A stretch of 64,000 bases of DNA from Cryptomeria japonica (taxonomy: Eukaryota > Streptophyta > Pinopsida > Cupressales > Cupressaceae). Made by a program: the position numbers and the translations under genes. The stretch lies in NCBI RefSeq assembly GCF_030272615.1, contig NC_081414.1, forward strand, positions 823,607,896 to 823,671,895, written 5' to 3'. Each line of letters starts with the position of its first letter. Within the stretch, counting starts at the first letter, position 1. Below, piece after piece: positions 36,360 through 47,258 of the stretch. Below the pieces are notes generated by a model. The model had not been told where the DNA came from. It saw only the letters and a program-made list of their open reading frames with translations, and did not search any database.

Positions 36360-36859
36360 TAATACTTTAGAAAATCATCCATCATGTGTTGTGAATCCTT
36401 TTAAGTGATCAACATTGTGTTCTCGTGATTTGTTGATTGGTTTGTTGGATATGATGTTCTGAGGTTGCTGTAAGTTTTGATTTTAGGATAGATTTGTTGA
36501 TCAATGTTGCCCTTAGCTAGATTTTACCTCCTGGCGTGGATATGTATAGTGATTACCAAGCCATGGTGGAAATGATAAAGTGATATGTGGATAAACCAGG
36601 ATAGTGACTACGCTAAGTATGTCTTGGATAATTCTATTTTGATAAAGTGTTGGGCGATGGTCGATGATGCTTGATTGTGGATATAAAAGACTTATGAGTA
36701 AAGATAGATAGAGGAGTTGTCCTCTCACAAATGGTGCCTATTGCCAAGTTTTCACCATTTGTTTTTTATTGTACCTTGTTGTTTTCTTGATTTTTGATTT
36801 TTTGATATTTTTTTTCATTTATCCGTGCATTAGTCTTGCTCAAGTGTAGTATTTCTTCA

Positions 36860-37915
36860 AATGGATGTTGTTGGTTGGTTCATTGAGCACATCTCCTTCT
36901 AAAGTTGTTAGCTAATAGGTGCCTGAGCCATAGGCTGAAATGAGAACATAGGGTCCTAACCAATTAGGTTCAAATTTCCCTTTCTTTTCCCAATCCTGCT
37001 AATTTTTGGGATTCTCTTTGAGGAATAGGTCTCTGATTTTAAAAATTCTAGGGATGACCTTGTGATTGTAGCTTCGGCACATGCATTGCTGATATGATTT
37101 GAGATGAGTATAGGCATTTTGGCATTTTTCATCTAGAAGTTATAGCTCTTGCAGTCGGTTTACTTGATACTCTTCATCCGGAATGAGACCTTTCAAAGAT
37201 ACTCTGAGTGATGGGATCTCTACCTCCAGGGGTAAAATTGGTTCTGATCCATACACCAATGAATATGGCGTAGCTCTTGTAAGTGTGCGGATACTAGTTC
37301 TGTATGCCCAAAGTGCTGGATTGAGTTGTACATGCCAATCTTTTCCTGCATCGTTCACTATTTTCTTGAGGATTTTCAATATTGTTTTGTTGGATGCTTC
37401 GACTTGACCATTGCCCTGTGGGTAGTAAGGTGTAGAGAAATGATGCTGGATTTTGAATCGTTCACATAGTTCTTAGACATCCTAGCTCTTGAAAGATCAT
37501 CCATTATCAGTGATGATGGAACTTGGAATGCCATATCTATAGATCAGTTAATTAAGAATAAAAGAGGCAATTTGCTTCCCAGTCACTGTGGTCATGGGAA
37601 CTGCTTCAATCCACTTGGTAAAATATTTTGTTGCAGTGATAATGAACTTCTGTCCATTTGAGTATGAAGGATGTATTCTGCCGACTAAGTCTAGTCCCCA
37701 CTGGCAAAAGGGCAAGGATGTTGTGAATGGATGCAGTTCCTGTGTTGGTGCATGTATAAGATTGCCATGGATTTGGTATTTAGGACATTTCTTGGCAAAA
37801 TGATAAGAATCTTTTTCTATTGTCGGCCAGTAGTATCCCATTCTTAGAATTTTTTTAGCAAGAGTAAGACCAGTTGAATGTGTGCCACAGATACCTTCGT
37901 GAAGCTCTTGTAAAG
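36860..37915 (-). pseudogene. Right Tat element: integrase
   Basis: The zinc-binding region reads LHEGICGTHSTGLTLAKKIL...CPKYQIHG (37915-37780). The catalytic core follows with WGLDLVGRIHPS (first Asp, near 37700), SSIITDNG (second Asp, near 37505) and PQGNGQVEASNK (Glu, near 37400). The C-terminal part includes WAYRTSIRTLTRATPYSLVYG and a GKFEPN-LGPYVL block near 36960. Integrase would insert the DNA copy in the genome. Stops are present at 37546-37548, near 37495-37470 and in the C-terminal block. The lysine-rich tail beyond 36860 is typical of Tat pol ends. Confidence 0.85.
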
Positions 37916-38112
37916 CTAAGTCAGATTCATTACGATCAAGACAACAAAGAAGAGTACCATCTAGACCTCAACGGTAAAGAGTGTCAACAGTGAGAGTATA
38001 ACGGGCGGCTTGATGAATAATGTTACGTTTTTGGTTTCGAGAAAGGCCAATGGGTAGGATATTGTTTTTAAGATATCATATATGGGCCTATATAATAGAA
38101 AGTCAGAGCCGG

Positions 38113-39187
38113 TTAAGCCATAGATAACATGGGATGCAGAATGGTCATAGGTTGGGGAGAACGGTTGTTGTACCGGGAACTCATAACGACTCTATTTCTC
38201 TGGAATTTGTAGTAGTGAAGCGATAGTAGCCATTGCATCGACTGTTGTGTTGTCCAACCTTGGTATTTTATCAAAGGTGATGTGTACAAAATATTGTTTG
38301 AAGTCATCCACCATTCATTTGTATGGTAGTAACTTGTCATCTTTCATTTGATAGTCATTGTTGATCTGACTTATGACTAGTTGTGAATCTTTGTAGACTT
38401 TCAATTCTGTGATTCTCCATTCCACAACCATTTTGATGCCTGTCACTAGTGCCTCATATTCAACAATGTTATTTGTGCATGGAAACATGAGTCTATATGA
38501 TCTTGGTATGGTGTATCCGTCAGGAGTGATGAACAAAATGCCAGCACTTGAGCCATGTTGAGTATAGGATCCATCAAAGTAGAGGGTCCATTGCTTGGTG
38601 TTTATAGTAAGAACATCCCTATCAAGAAATCCGGTCTCCATTAGTTGTTTATCTGGTAATGGTGCATTAGCCAATTGATCTGCAATTACTTGTCCTTTGA
38701 TAGCACGACACTCTATGTAGTGGATATCAAATTTGCTAAGAATCATTACACATTTAACCAATCTGCCAGTAAGAGCTGCTTTGCTAAGCAAGTACTTTAG
38801 AGGGTTAATTTTTGCCACTAGTTTGATTGTATGAGCTAGCATGTAGTGTTGAAACTTTTGAGAAGTGAATACTACTGTGAGACAAGTCTTCTCAATGAAT
38901 GTGTATTTGAGCTCATATCCATTCAAAGTTCTACTGATGTAGTAAATAGCTCTTTCTTTGCCTTCCTGATTTTCTTGTGCTAACAGTGCCCCCAGTGATA
39001 TGTCTATTGTTGATATGTAGAGAATAAGTGGCTTCCTTGCTATAAGCGGTACTAGAACTGGTGGGTTCATTAGATATTGCTTGATTTGATAGATTGATTC
39101 TGCACATTTTGCTTCCCATCTAAAGGGTAGATTCTTATGTAGCAAATGGTTGAATGGTAGACTTTTATCTACTAGTTGAGCGATGAA
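38113..39187 (-). pseudogene. Right Tat element: RNase H and additional archaeal-type RNase H
   Basis: The first RNase H occupies 39145-38700 (LILYISTIDISLGALLAQENQEGKERAIYYISR, then FHYML-type and KCVMILSKFDIHYIE parts). It is followed by a second domain beginning WTLYFDGSYTQHGSSAGIL near 38600 and containing NNIVEYEALVTGI and KVYKDSQLVISQINNDY. The Asp-Glu-Asp pattern of the second domain (Asp in FDGS, Glu in EYEA, Asp in KDSQ) is intact. This dual arrangement is characteristic of Tat/Ogre elements. The frame is open from 39145 to 38315 and then continues after a stop to about 38113. Confidence 0.88.
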
Positions 39188-39990
39188 TCACCTGATTGAC
39201 TGGAGCCATCCTTGCAATGATCTAAGTTGGTTGATATTCTTAGGTGGTGGCATCTCCATGATGGCTTGTACCTTTGCTGGATCCACTTCAATCCCCTTTT
39301 CTGAGACTATGTAGCCTAATAATTTGCCTGATGTAACCCCGAAAACACACTTCTCAGGGTTGAGCCTGACTTGGAATTTCTCCAATCTTTCAAAAAATTC
39401 TCTAAGATGCTCAGATGTTCTGCTCGAGTAAATGATTTAGCTAGTAGATCATCTACATAATCCTCCATGAAGGTATGCACAATGTCATAAAATATTGTCA
39501 TCATTGCTCGTTGATAAGTTGCCCTTGCATTCTTTAAGCCAAATGGCATGACGTTCCAACAATACATTCCCCAAGGACAGGTAAACACTATTTTATCTTG
39601 ATCCTCTGGAGCTATCTTGATTTGATTATAGCTAGAAAAACCATTCATTAGTGATAACATTGCATGGCCTACTGTGAGGTCTACAATTATGTCGATACTG
39701 GGCAAGGAAAGTCATCCTTTGGACAAGCTTTGTTAACATCTCTAAAATCGGTGCATATCCTAATACTGCCATTTAGTTTTGAAACTAGCACAATGTTGGA
39801 AATCCATTCAACATAGTCGATAGGTCAAATAAATCCGACATCTAATAGTTTCTTTAGCTCAGCTTTGACCATGAGTGCTACATGTGGATTCATTTTTCTC
39901 AGTTTTTTCTTAATTGGCTTGGCTCCTAGAGCGATAGACAAGCGATGCATGATTAGATGCGGATCAATTCTAGGCATATCTGTGTATGAC
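39188..39990 (-). pseudogene. Right Tat element: reverse transcriptase
   Basis: Sequence from near 39985 (PRIDPHLIMHRLSI) through KKLLDVGFI, DFRDVNKACPKDDFP, SLMNGFSSYNQIKIAPEDQ and MPFGLKNARATYQRAM is RT. The YVDD box is at 39448-39459, followed by VRLNPEKCVFGVTSGKLLGYIVS and LRSLQGWLQSIR. Frame changes near 39710 and 39400 and a stop near 39825 inactivate it. At protein level it is obviously related to, but distinct from, the left element, so the two are not copies of one insertion. Confidence 0.88.
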
Positions 39991-42300
39991 CAAGCAAAGT
40001 TGATTTTCTTTGCTTTGAAGAATTTGATAAATTCTTGTTTTCTTCCTCTGTTAGAGATTCTACTAGGTGTATGTTTCTGGTTGCCTCTATTGTACCAATG
40101 TCGATTGATTGAGTGGGCTCAATCAATATGGGTGACCACTCCTGATAGTGTTCAGGAAGAGTGTCAAGTTTCTCATCTTTGGGTGCCTTAAGAAGGTTTT
40201 CACCCGCAAATACGTCCTTTATTTTTACTTTTTTGTGATCTATTGCTGCCATTGACTGGTTTTCAACAGTAGATCCTTTGGTTCTTTCTTTTTTTGCGAC
40301 TGGGGGACTTGACACTCCCCTGATTGCAGATGTCGTTACTTTGTTCATTGGTAGAGTCTATTTATGGGTTAACGATACACAAGTAATGCATAATGGATTC
40401 ACCATTTGAGGATATGGGTATGTCATGATTTTCAGGTTCATCCCAATCTATAACGTTAGGATAAATGAGTGGTAAAGAGTCATTGGGTGGGTCAAGTTCA
40501 ACTGCTGTAAGTGTCATCATGGAGGTATCATCAAGGCTGGTTTGGATATTGAATAGGTTCATGATAGTGTCAAGATCTTCGATGGTATCATCTTCTATGT
40601 AGACTTGTTCATAATGTTTCTATTCATTTTCCATGGCATCGTAGATATTCGATGAACCAAATTCAAGTATTCTAGGCTCTGTGTCATATTCTTCTTGAGA
40701 AAGGGGTGTATGACTAGTGTTTTCAGCAACATCTTCAGTAACATTTGAACAACTGTCCCATTCATATTCATTTGAATCAGTCTCAAAGGTATTATCCTAG
40801 AATCTTTTAGTGTTGTGGACTGGTATGTTGTAGGGTGAAAACAGGTCCTTGATGATTGAGACCAATTTGACGATCTTCTCAGAGTCGGTATCAGATCCTG
40901 CTTCTACTCGCTGCATCTATTCATATGTTGTCTCTCTTTGGGGAATAATGATGTTATCCGAGTGTGATTCTTCTTTGTTTGAAACAGGTTCCTAGACATG
41001 ATGTACTATTGCACAAGGTGCTTCAGCCTTTTGAATGATTGATTTCGCTTGAGGTTTATTTTTTTCTTGGGATTCACGTTCCTTTTGGATTGTTTCTATT
41101 GATTCAAATAGTACCTCCTGCCATGAGTCTTCCTTGTATTTCTTCTTTGCCTTCCACTGAGGTTTCTGGTACTTGCTTGGTGTCTTCCTTGGTGGTAGAG
41201 TGTGTTCATAGCCCAATCCCATTTTATCTTTAGCAAGTTGTGAAGGAGGATCTATTGGTTCTGTGACTCCTTCCCAACGCTTGTCGATAGGCCCTTTGCC
41301 ATTTTATCCCATCTCTTGCATGATCAAGTAGCCTTTTCTGTATAGCTATGTTGGTATAGCTACTTCCATAGTAGCTACTCTAAGTTCGTCTTCATCCTTA
41401 TACAGCCAACTAAGGATGTCCTTTTCTTCTGACTCATGCACTAGTGTGCCTAGTTGGATAAACTTGCCATCAAACTTGGTGATGGGTTGTGTTGCTTGAT
41501 GTGTTGACGTTGTAGGTAGCCCATGAGATTTAGGTGATGCTAGTAAGTTGATTAAACTCAAGGGTTCCAATGAGTACCCTCCCATGACTTGTTCTTTGAT
41601 TTTCATCTTCTATTTGAAATCTAGTGTTGAGGAAAGTTGTTTTTCCCTGTTATGTGGAACCAAACTGTCTTGGGCTACCCCCATAGAATTGCAATGTTGA
41701 AAAGGGTTATGATCTGCTGAAATAGAGATTTATTGTCCATTGTACGGTAATTTAACACATTAATGATAAGTTGAAGGTACTGCTTGCATCTTGTGTATCC
41801 AAGGTCGACCTAATAAGATATTATATGTGAGGTCTATGTCTAAGACCTGACACATAGTGTCCTTCTGCATCGGTCCCAACTGTATTGGCAACATTACTAT
41901 TCCTTTGGATGATCTTTCTTCATCATCATATGCTTTGATAGTGATCTTCTTGCGTGGATCAATAGACTCCTCAGAGAAGCCTAATGCATAGATAAGTTTC
42001 AAGGTACATATATTGAGTCCAGCTCCTCCATCTATTAATACTCTTTTGACTCAATGTTTATAGACCAAGACTTCAATATGGAGTGGAGTATTGTGTGGAT
42101 GTCTTAATGAGATATTATCATGTTCAGAAAAGGTGAGGTTATGAGGTCCTATCAAGTGAGCCACCATGGCTTGGAATCTGTCTGTATCTAGATCCTGAGG
42201 TACATTTGTTTCCAATAATGCTTGTTCCAATATGCCCTTGTGTTTTGGTGAAAGTTTCAACAACTCAAGTATAGATATTTGAGCAGGAGTTTTACATAGT
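39991..42300 (-). pseudogene. Right Tat element: protease and protease-RT linker
   Basis: The gag-protease linker (42263-42051, HKGILEQALLETNVPQ) leads after a stop to the protease active site RVLIDGGAGLNIC (near 42035). The domain continues to [18 protein letters not shown] (41800-41760). The long linker 41700-39991 contains acidic low-complexity pieces and the conserved end FAGENLLKAPKDEK and HLVESLTEEE near RT. Several in-frame stops are present. Compared with the left element the active site reads Asp-Gly-Gly, not Asp-Asn-Gly, so this is closer to the family consensus. Confidence 0.78.
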
Positions 42301-42500
42301 TTACTGACCAGATAATATTGAATTTTGGGTATCGTGTTTTCTGCTGATGTATGCCCCTTAAAGACATATTTTTGAGCTCTGGTGGTTACATTGACTGATT
42401 CATGTTCACGTTTGTCTTTGAATGTAATGACGTTTACTTAAGTGTCATTGGTTGATATATGATTGATGGTGCTATTGTATACGTGATTGATATGAGCTCC

Positions 42501-44213
42501 CTATGGATCATTTAAGGTTGAAGTTCCATCTTTGTTGTAGTTTGGAAGAGGATTTTTAAAGGCTCCATGATCACTGTTTTCTTTAAGACCATCAACTATT
42601 AAATCACCCCTATCAATCATGTCTTGAACAATGTTCTTCAGTCTCATGCAATCATTCGTTTGATGTCCTTTGTTTCGATGAAAGTCACAAACGTGTGAGT
42701 CATTCCACCAAGGTGGTTTTATTTGTGGCTTAAAGTTGTTAATTGCTAGTAAAGAGATGATTTTGTTTACCAATAGTTCTCTAAATGCGGACTCCAATGA
42801 TTGTCCTAATGGTGTGTAAACCCATTTAGGAAAGTTACTGGTGTTACCTCATGAGTTTGAGTTTGGTCCTTGATTGGCGTTGTTGTTTTGAGCATTGTTG
42901 GTATTATTTGTGTTGTTTGTGTTGAGAGGATCTTGATTGGTATTAGGTGTATAAGTGTTAGTGCCTTGGCTAGCACCTTTTTTATTTTTGGTAGCCTGAG
43001 GATTACCTGATAAAGCCAATTCTGGTTGTTTGGACTTTGCATCATTAGCTTGGTTTCCTCCTTCAATTCCTATGTTTTTGTTTCTAGTCCAGAACCTGGA
43101 TTTTTCTAAGTTATTGTTGTTTTGGTTATTGTAGTTGGATGAATTTGTTCCTTCTTTGAAGAATTTCAATGTTCCTTTCTTGACACATGCTTCCTCTACT
43201 TGGATGGCATTTTCAATCAATTTGGAAAAGGATGGTATGTATTGGAGTTTGAGTATGTAACTCATCTCGCTATTCAAGTTGTCAATGAAAATTTCCATCT
43301 TTTCTTTTTCAAGCACATCTCGAGGATATCTTGAGACCATTCGTCACCAATGTTGAAGTAATACCATGAATGTTTCGTTGTTTTTTTGTTTGGTATTGCA
43401 AACATCTAGCGTGGCGATGGCATGTTGAATGTTGTAGGAATATCGAGTGATGAATTTGTTGACTAATTCATCAAAGGATCTAACAGGAGGTGTGATTTTG
43501 GATAGCCATTCCATTATTTTCCCTCCCAAGCTTCTTGGGAATAATCTCATTAAATAAGTGTCATCATGAGAAAATTCTAGGCTCATGGTACAAAATTCTC
43601 GGACATGATCACGGGGATCACTTTTCCCATCATACTTGTCAAATTTGGGAATGTCTGAATTTGGGGGAAAAGCTACCATGTTTAACCTTCTGTCAAAAGG
43701 ATAATGACAAATCTCATTCAAGGAATACCGGATTGTTGATCCTTGTTGCATGTCTTGCATCTGTTTTTGTAGCATTTGCATTTGTTGTGTGAGAGCAACC
43801 AAGGGTGCATTTGTTTGTCAAGGGAAGAGTTCTTCCTTCTCATGATTTCTGATTTGGACCAGTGTATGAAACGGTATGTTTTGCTCAAGGTTGCCTGGAT
43901 CTTCTTCTCTTTGTTATTCTTGATAAGTATAGAGTCGATTCCTTGTTCTAAATATGTTTGAATCAAAGTCTTTTGGAATCTTAACTCCTTTGCTTAGGAG
44001 AATTAGTAGGTATTTTTCTTTGTCAGCCTCTATGAGTCGTTCCATGAGTCTTTAGAACGAGGCACTTTCTTGGCATTCCTGAAGGAGTTCTTCAGTGATC
44101 TTTGTGTCTTCCAAATTTGGATAGTTGAATGGATTTGATAATCGTCGACCCATACTAGATTCAGGGTGTGTTTCCTTTTGTTTGTTTCGTTGAGAACGAG
44201 TGATAGCAGGCAT
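42501..44213 (-). pseudogene. Right Tat element: gag
   Basis: ATG at 44213 (MPAITRSQRNKQKE) directly follows the stop of the upstream ORF. Capsid-type motifs: YSLNEICHYPFDRRLNMVAF (near 43710), SHDDTYLMRLFPRSLGG (near 43560), FDELVNKFITRYSYN (43470), and EKMEIFIDNLNSEM (near 43290). An Asn/Thr-rich stretch at 42850-42960 precedes the finger CDFHRNKGHQTNDCMRLK (42700-42650), which keeps all zinc ligands. Stops lie near 44054, 43870, 43820, 43343 and 42850. It is more complete than the left-element gag. Confidence 0.82.
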
Positions 44214-44606
44214 CTAATAGAAACTTTCAGTGATGAAGGGAACAAATTCTTCTTCTGTGTCTTGTTCTAGTGTTGGTGGTTCTACACGAGGTGTATTATA
44301 GGTGATGCAGACTTTTGGGAAGGATGACAGATTGATTCTTCCTCCGTGATTCCAGCGTTGACTGAATGCTTCTTTTTGATAGAATTCTCTACTCCTCAAT
44401 GGTTCCTCATCAAATTTGTTTGTTTTGTTTTGAAGATATAAGCGCATATGATGAAGGAATGTTTGATGAGATTTGAAGAGTATGCAATTGATGTATAAAA
44501 ATCTATTCCTTTTGGCAAGTTTCAAAGGACTAGATTGTTGTTTCCTCAACTTACTATTGTGATAAATACTCTTTCTTCTCAGAATATGAGGATTAGTCAT
44601 GCACAA
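44214..44606 (-). CDS. Extra ORF upstream of gag (Ogre-type ORF1), right element
   Basis: This 130-codon open frame begins at the Met at 44606 (MCMTNPHILRRK). It shares with the left element the ILRRK start, the NKFDEEPLRSREF block, INLSSFPKVCITYNT and the end EFVPFITESFY-stop. The TAG stop (44214-44216) is immediately followed, in the same frame, by the gag ATG (44213). A single suppressed or read-through stop would therefore fuse ORF1 to gag. Conservation of sequence and position in two diverged elements argues it is a real protein, but no function can be assigned. It could start further upstream. Confidence 0.62.
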   Translation of the reverse strand: MCMTNPHILRRKSIYHNSKLRKQQSSPLKLAKRNRFLYINCILFKSHQTFLHHMRLYLQNKTNKFDEEPLRSREFYQKEAFSQRWNHGGRINLSSFPKVCITYNTPRVEPPTLEQDTEEEFVPFITESFY

Positions 44607-45049
44607 TCCATCAATGGTTTCCTTTGTTTTGTTTTGGATTTAGATATCTTGTTTTGAAAACTTAAGTTTTGCTTTTATCAAATGAAGGTATAGATGCCCC
44701 TTCACGACAAAGTGCATCAAACGATATGGAATAAGAACTTTTCCGATATGGAAACTTGATTTTGACAACTTAAAGTTTGAAACAAGTGTGTTTTGGGATA
44801 AAAATCCATTTAATTGAAGGACCTTTTGATACGTGTGATGGTGTTTACTTGATTTTGATAGGAGAGATGTGTTTTATCTTGAGACTACTCTTCAGATTCT
44901 GACAACTTCGTTCTAAGGAGAACTTGCTTTAGGAGTAGTTTTGATACTTTATTTTTTATTTTCTGTTTAATGGAGTTCAAGCAAGGAAAAAGGGGTTCCT
45001 AAACTGTCTTTGTAATTTTCAAAAATATCTTCTGTTTTGCCCCTTAGTT

Positions 45050-45420
45050 TCTGCTATGCACTAAGATAGAAACCCGATGTGCTATTGAATGTTCACAACG
45101 CGCTAAGCTACCTTTCTGATGCACTAACTGGATTATTGATTTTGTTTTGGTCTGAAAGGTTATGCACTAATATGGGTTGCTAATGTGCTAACTGTTGGTC
45201 TCAACGCGCTAACTCTTGATCCCTACATGTTGAGTTGTTGTTTCAATGCGCTGGAATATTTTTAGAAAGAATTAAGTTTCTATCTGCCAACTTTGGATTT
45301 GATGATGCGCTAAAATTGGAAATCAATGCGCTATGTTGAAGCTTGCAAGCACTAGAAAATGGTTTCGAAGTGCTAAGATGTTTCTCTTACGCGCTAAACT
45401 ACCTTGATAGTTTGACTTGG
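45050..45420 (-). repeat. GCGCTA motif cluster B, leader of the right Tat element
   Basis: The cluster has about ten occurrences of GCGCTA or one-base variants (GTGCTA, GCACTA) on the plus strand, spaced roughly 15-50 bp. Examples are CAACGCGCTAA, GATGCGCTAAA and TTACGCGCTAAA. Intervening sequence is not repeated. 44607-45049, to its left, is AT-rich leader without recognisable features. Confidence 0.75.
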
Positions 45421-46910
45421 TGGTTTTCTTGTGATTTTTGAATTTTTCTTCAACTATGATGGATGATTTTTTGAAGTAAGAAATGAATACACGGCATAAA
45501 AGAGATAACCATTTTGCCTAGTCTAAATAATAAGTGTATGTTCTACGAGGATGTGTTCAAATCCCCAGTGTTTCAACAAGTTTGGATATAGAAAAAGACA
45601 AATCAATCAGACTCTTTATTCAATGGTCATCGACAATACTATAGCTCACTAGTCTCGATACAATGTCAACTCAAATAGCCTTGTCACCCCCTAGGGGAAG
45701 CCCCTTTTTTTGCCTTTTACCATAAATTAACTCAAAGTGAATTGCTTCACAATTGAGTAGTTATCTTGGGAGATATATGGTGAGTAATCTTGGGGGAGGA
45801 TTCTTCCCCACCCTTACACTATGATACTGCAAATGTTTGGATACTAACTCGGCTAAAGGTTTCTAATGCTAAAGTTCTTAATCAAGCTTCTTGTTCGGCC
45901 ATTAGTGATAAACTCCCTTAGGAGGCTTCCCAACCTTTAGAACAAAGGCTTTACCTATCGTGAAGATACTAGGGGAAGGCTAATCGCTGCGCGCAACCAT
46001 TGAAAAGGACTTTCATCACTTTTCACATTTGATGATAGTGGGTTGGAACACTTGGCTTTAAAGGTGTTTCCCACTTAGGTCGTTCCCCTCACACCAGCCA
46101 AAGAATGGCTTTAAGAGTTGTTCAACTCCTCGAAAGGGCAGCTCTGCTCAAGGTTTTAATGCAATAAACATTGAAAGCATAAGAGTGGTATGGCTTTTTT
46201 TCTCACCCAGTTAAGGGGAGAGCATATTCCTTCCACTTTCGCAGCAAAGCAAACAAGTGTTCTTTTTAACCTTTTATTGCAATGATTTGGTAAAATCTAT
46301 ATGGAGATATTGCTCCACAAAACCATGGTGTTTATTTTATCCCATCAAATCAATGATTATCTAATCTAGGAAAAGAACTTGGTCAACAAAGCAAAACTTT
46401 GATGTTTGGTCAATAAAAGAAATCGACTAAAGGGGAAAATCTTCCCTCTTTAACTTTTAATAAATTTGGACAAATGAAGTTCTTTTACCTTGCAAAAAAA
46501 AATTAAAAGTTGATCCTTTTAAACACCAAAGGATGGTGAGGTTTCTTTTAAAGCCCCTTGCAGAAATGAAATTTGATGGTTCTTTTTTAGAGTCCAAAAA
46601 TGAATATTTTTCTCCTAAGAAAGCAAGAAAGATTTCTTGTTGTTGTTCTTTCTAGTTGCCCAAAATAAGGTGTTTTTTCAATTTTATTTAAACAAGAAAT
46701 GAAAGGAATTTGAATCTTAACTAACTTAGAAAAGTTAGTAAAATTTAAACTACTTTAATTCTAGCCTACATAGAATAGAATACAAACCTGCAATCAAATT
46801 TGTTAGTAACCTGTAGAAAATGAGTCAATTAGTTAGCAAGAGGATGGTTTCATGGACTTCTACAAGTCTAATTTTTGAAGTCTTTGTTACAAATCATTTC
46901 CTATTTTCTA
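45421..46910 (-). other. Leader (5' untranslated) body of the right Tat element
   Basis: This is non-coding. Parts match the left-element leader, for instance TTCTTTTTAACCTTTTATTGCAATG...GGAGATATTGCTCCA, which corresponds to TTCTTTTTAATCCATCATTG...GGAGATGTTGCTCCA in each left unit. No ORF of note was found. Unlike the left leader this body is present once. Confidence 0.6.
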
Positions 46911-47175
46911 TCTGTGATGCGCTACAGAATGCATTGTATGTGCTATAGAAAACCTGTGATGTGTTATCAAAAGGATTCGAAGCCCTAAACTATTAACCCG
47001 ATGCGCTGTTCTGTTAAGTTACCACGTCGAGACTTACAAGAAAAATGTTAAAATCCTATGCGCTAAGGGATGGTTTCTATGCACTAGGAAATGAGTCCCA
47101 TGCACCGAACAGTGTTCCAAATGCGCTAGATTGTTAACCCAATGTGCTAAGGGATATTCCCTATGCGCTGATTCT
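46911..47175 (-). repeat. GCGCTA motif cluster A, next to the primer site, right Tat element
   Basis: The cluster has about ten copies of ATGCGCT(A/G) and close variants (GATGCGCTACAG, CTATGCGCTAAGG, AAATGCGCTAG, CTATGCGCTG). It sits between the primer site and the leader body, the same position as the clusters in the left-element leader units. Confidence 0.75.
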
Positions 47176-47236
47176 CCTTTCCCACGTACGTGCAAAGATG
47201 GTTAGATTCAAAAACCGATTTGATTAATGGGGTTAT

Positions 47237-47254
47237 GCTCCACGGTGGGCGCCA
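47237..47254 (-). promoter_or_regulatory. Primer-binding site TGGCGCCCACCGTGG, right Tat element
   Basis: On the minus strand TGGCGCCCACCGTGGAGC follows the LTR end (CATACA) after four bases. This sequence is the customary primer site in Tat/Ogre elements, generally attributed to a tRNA-Arg. It differs completely from the site in the left element. Confidence 0.85.
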
Positions 47255-47258
47255 GAAA

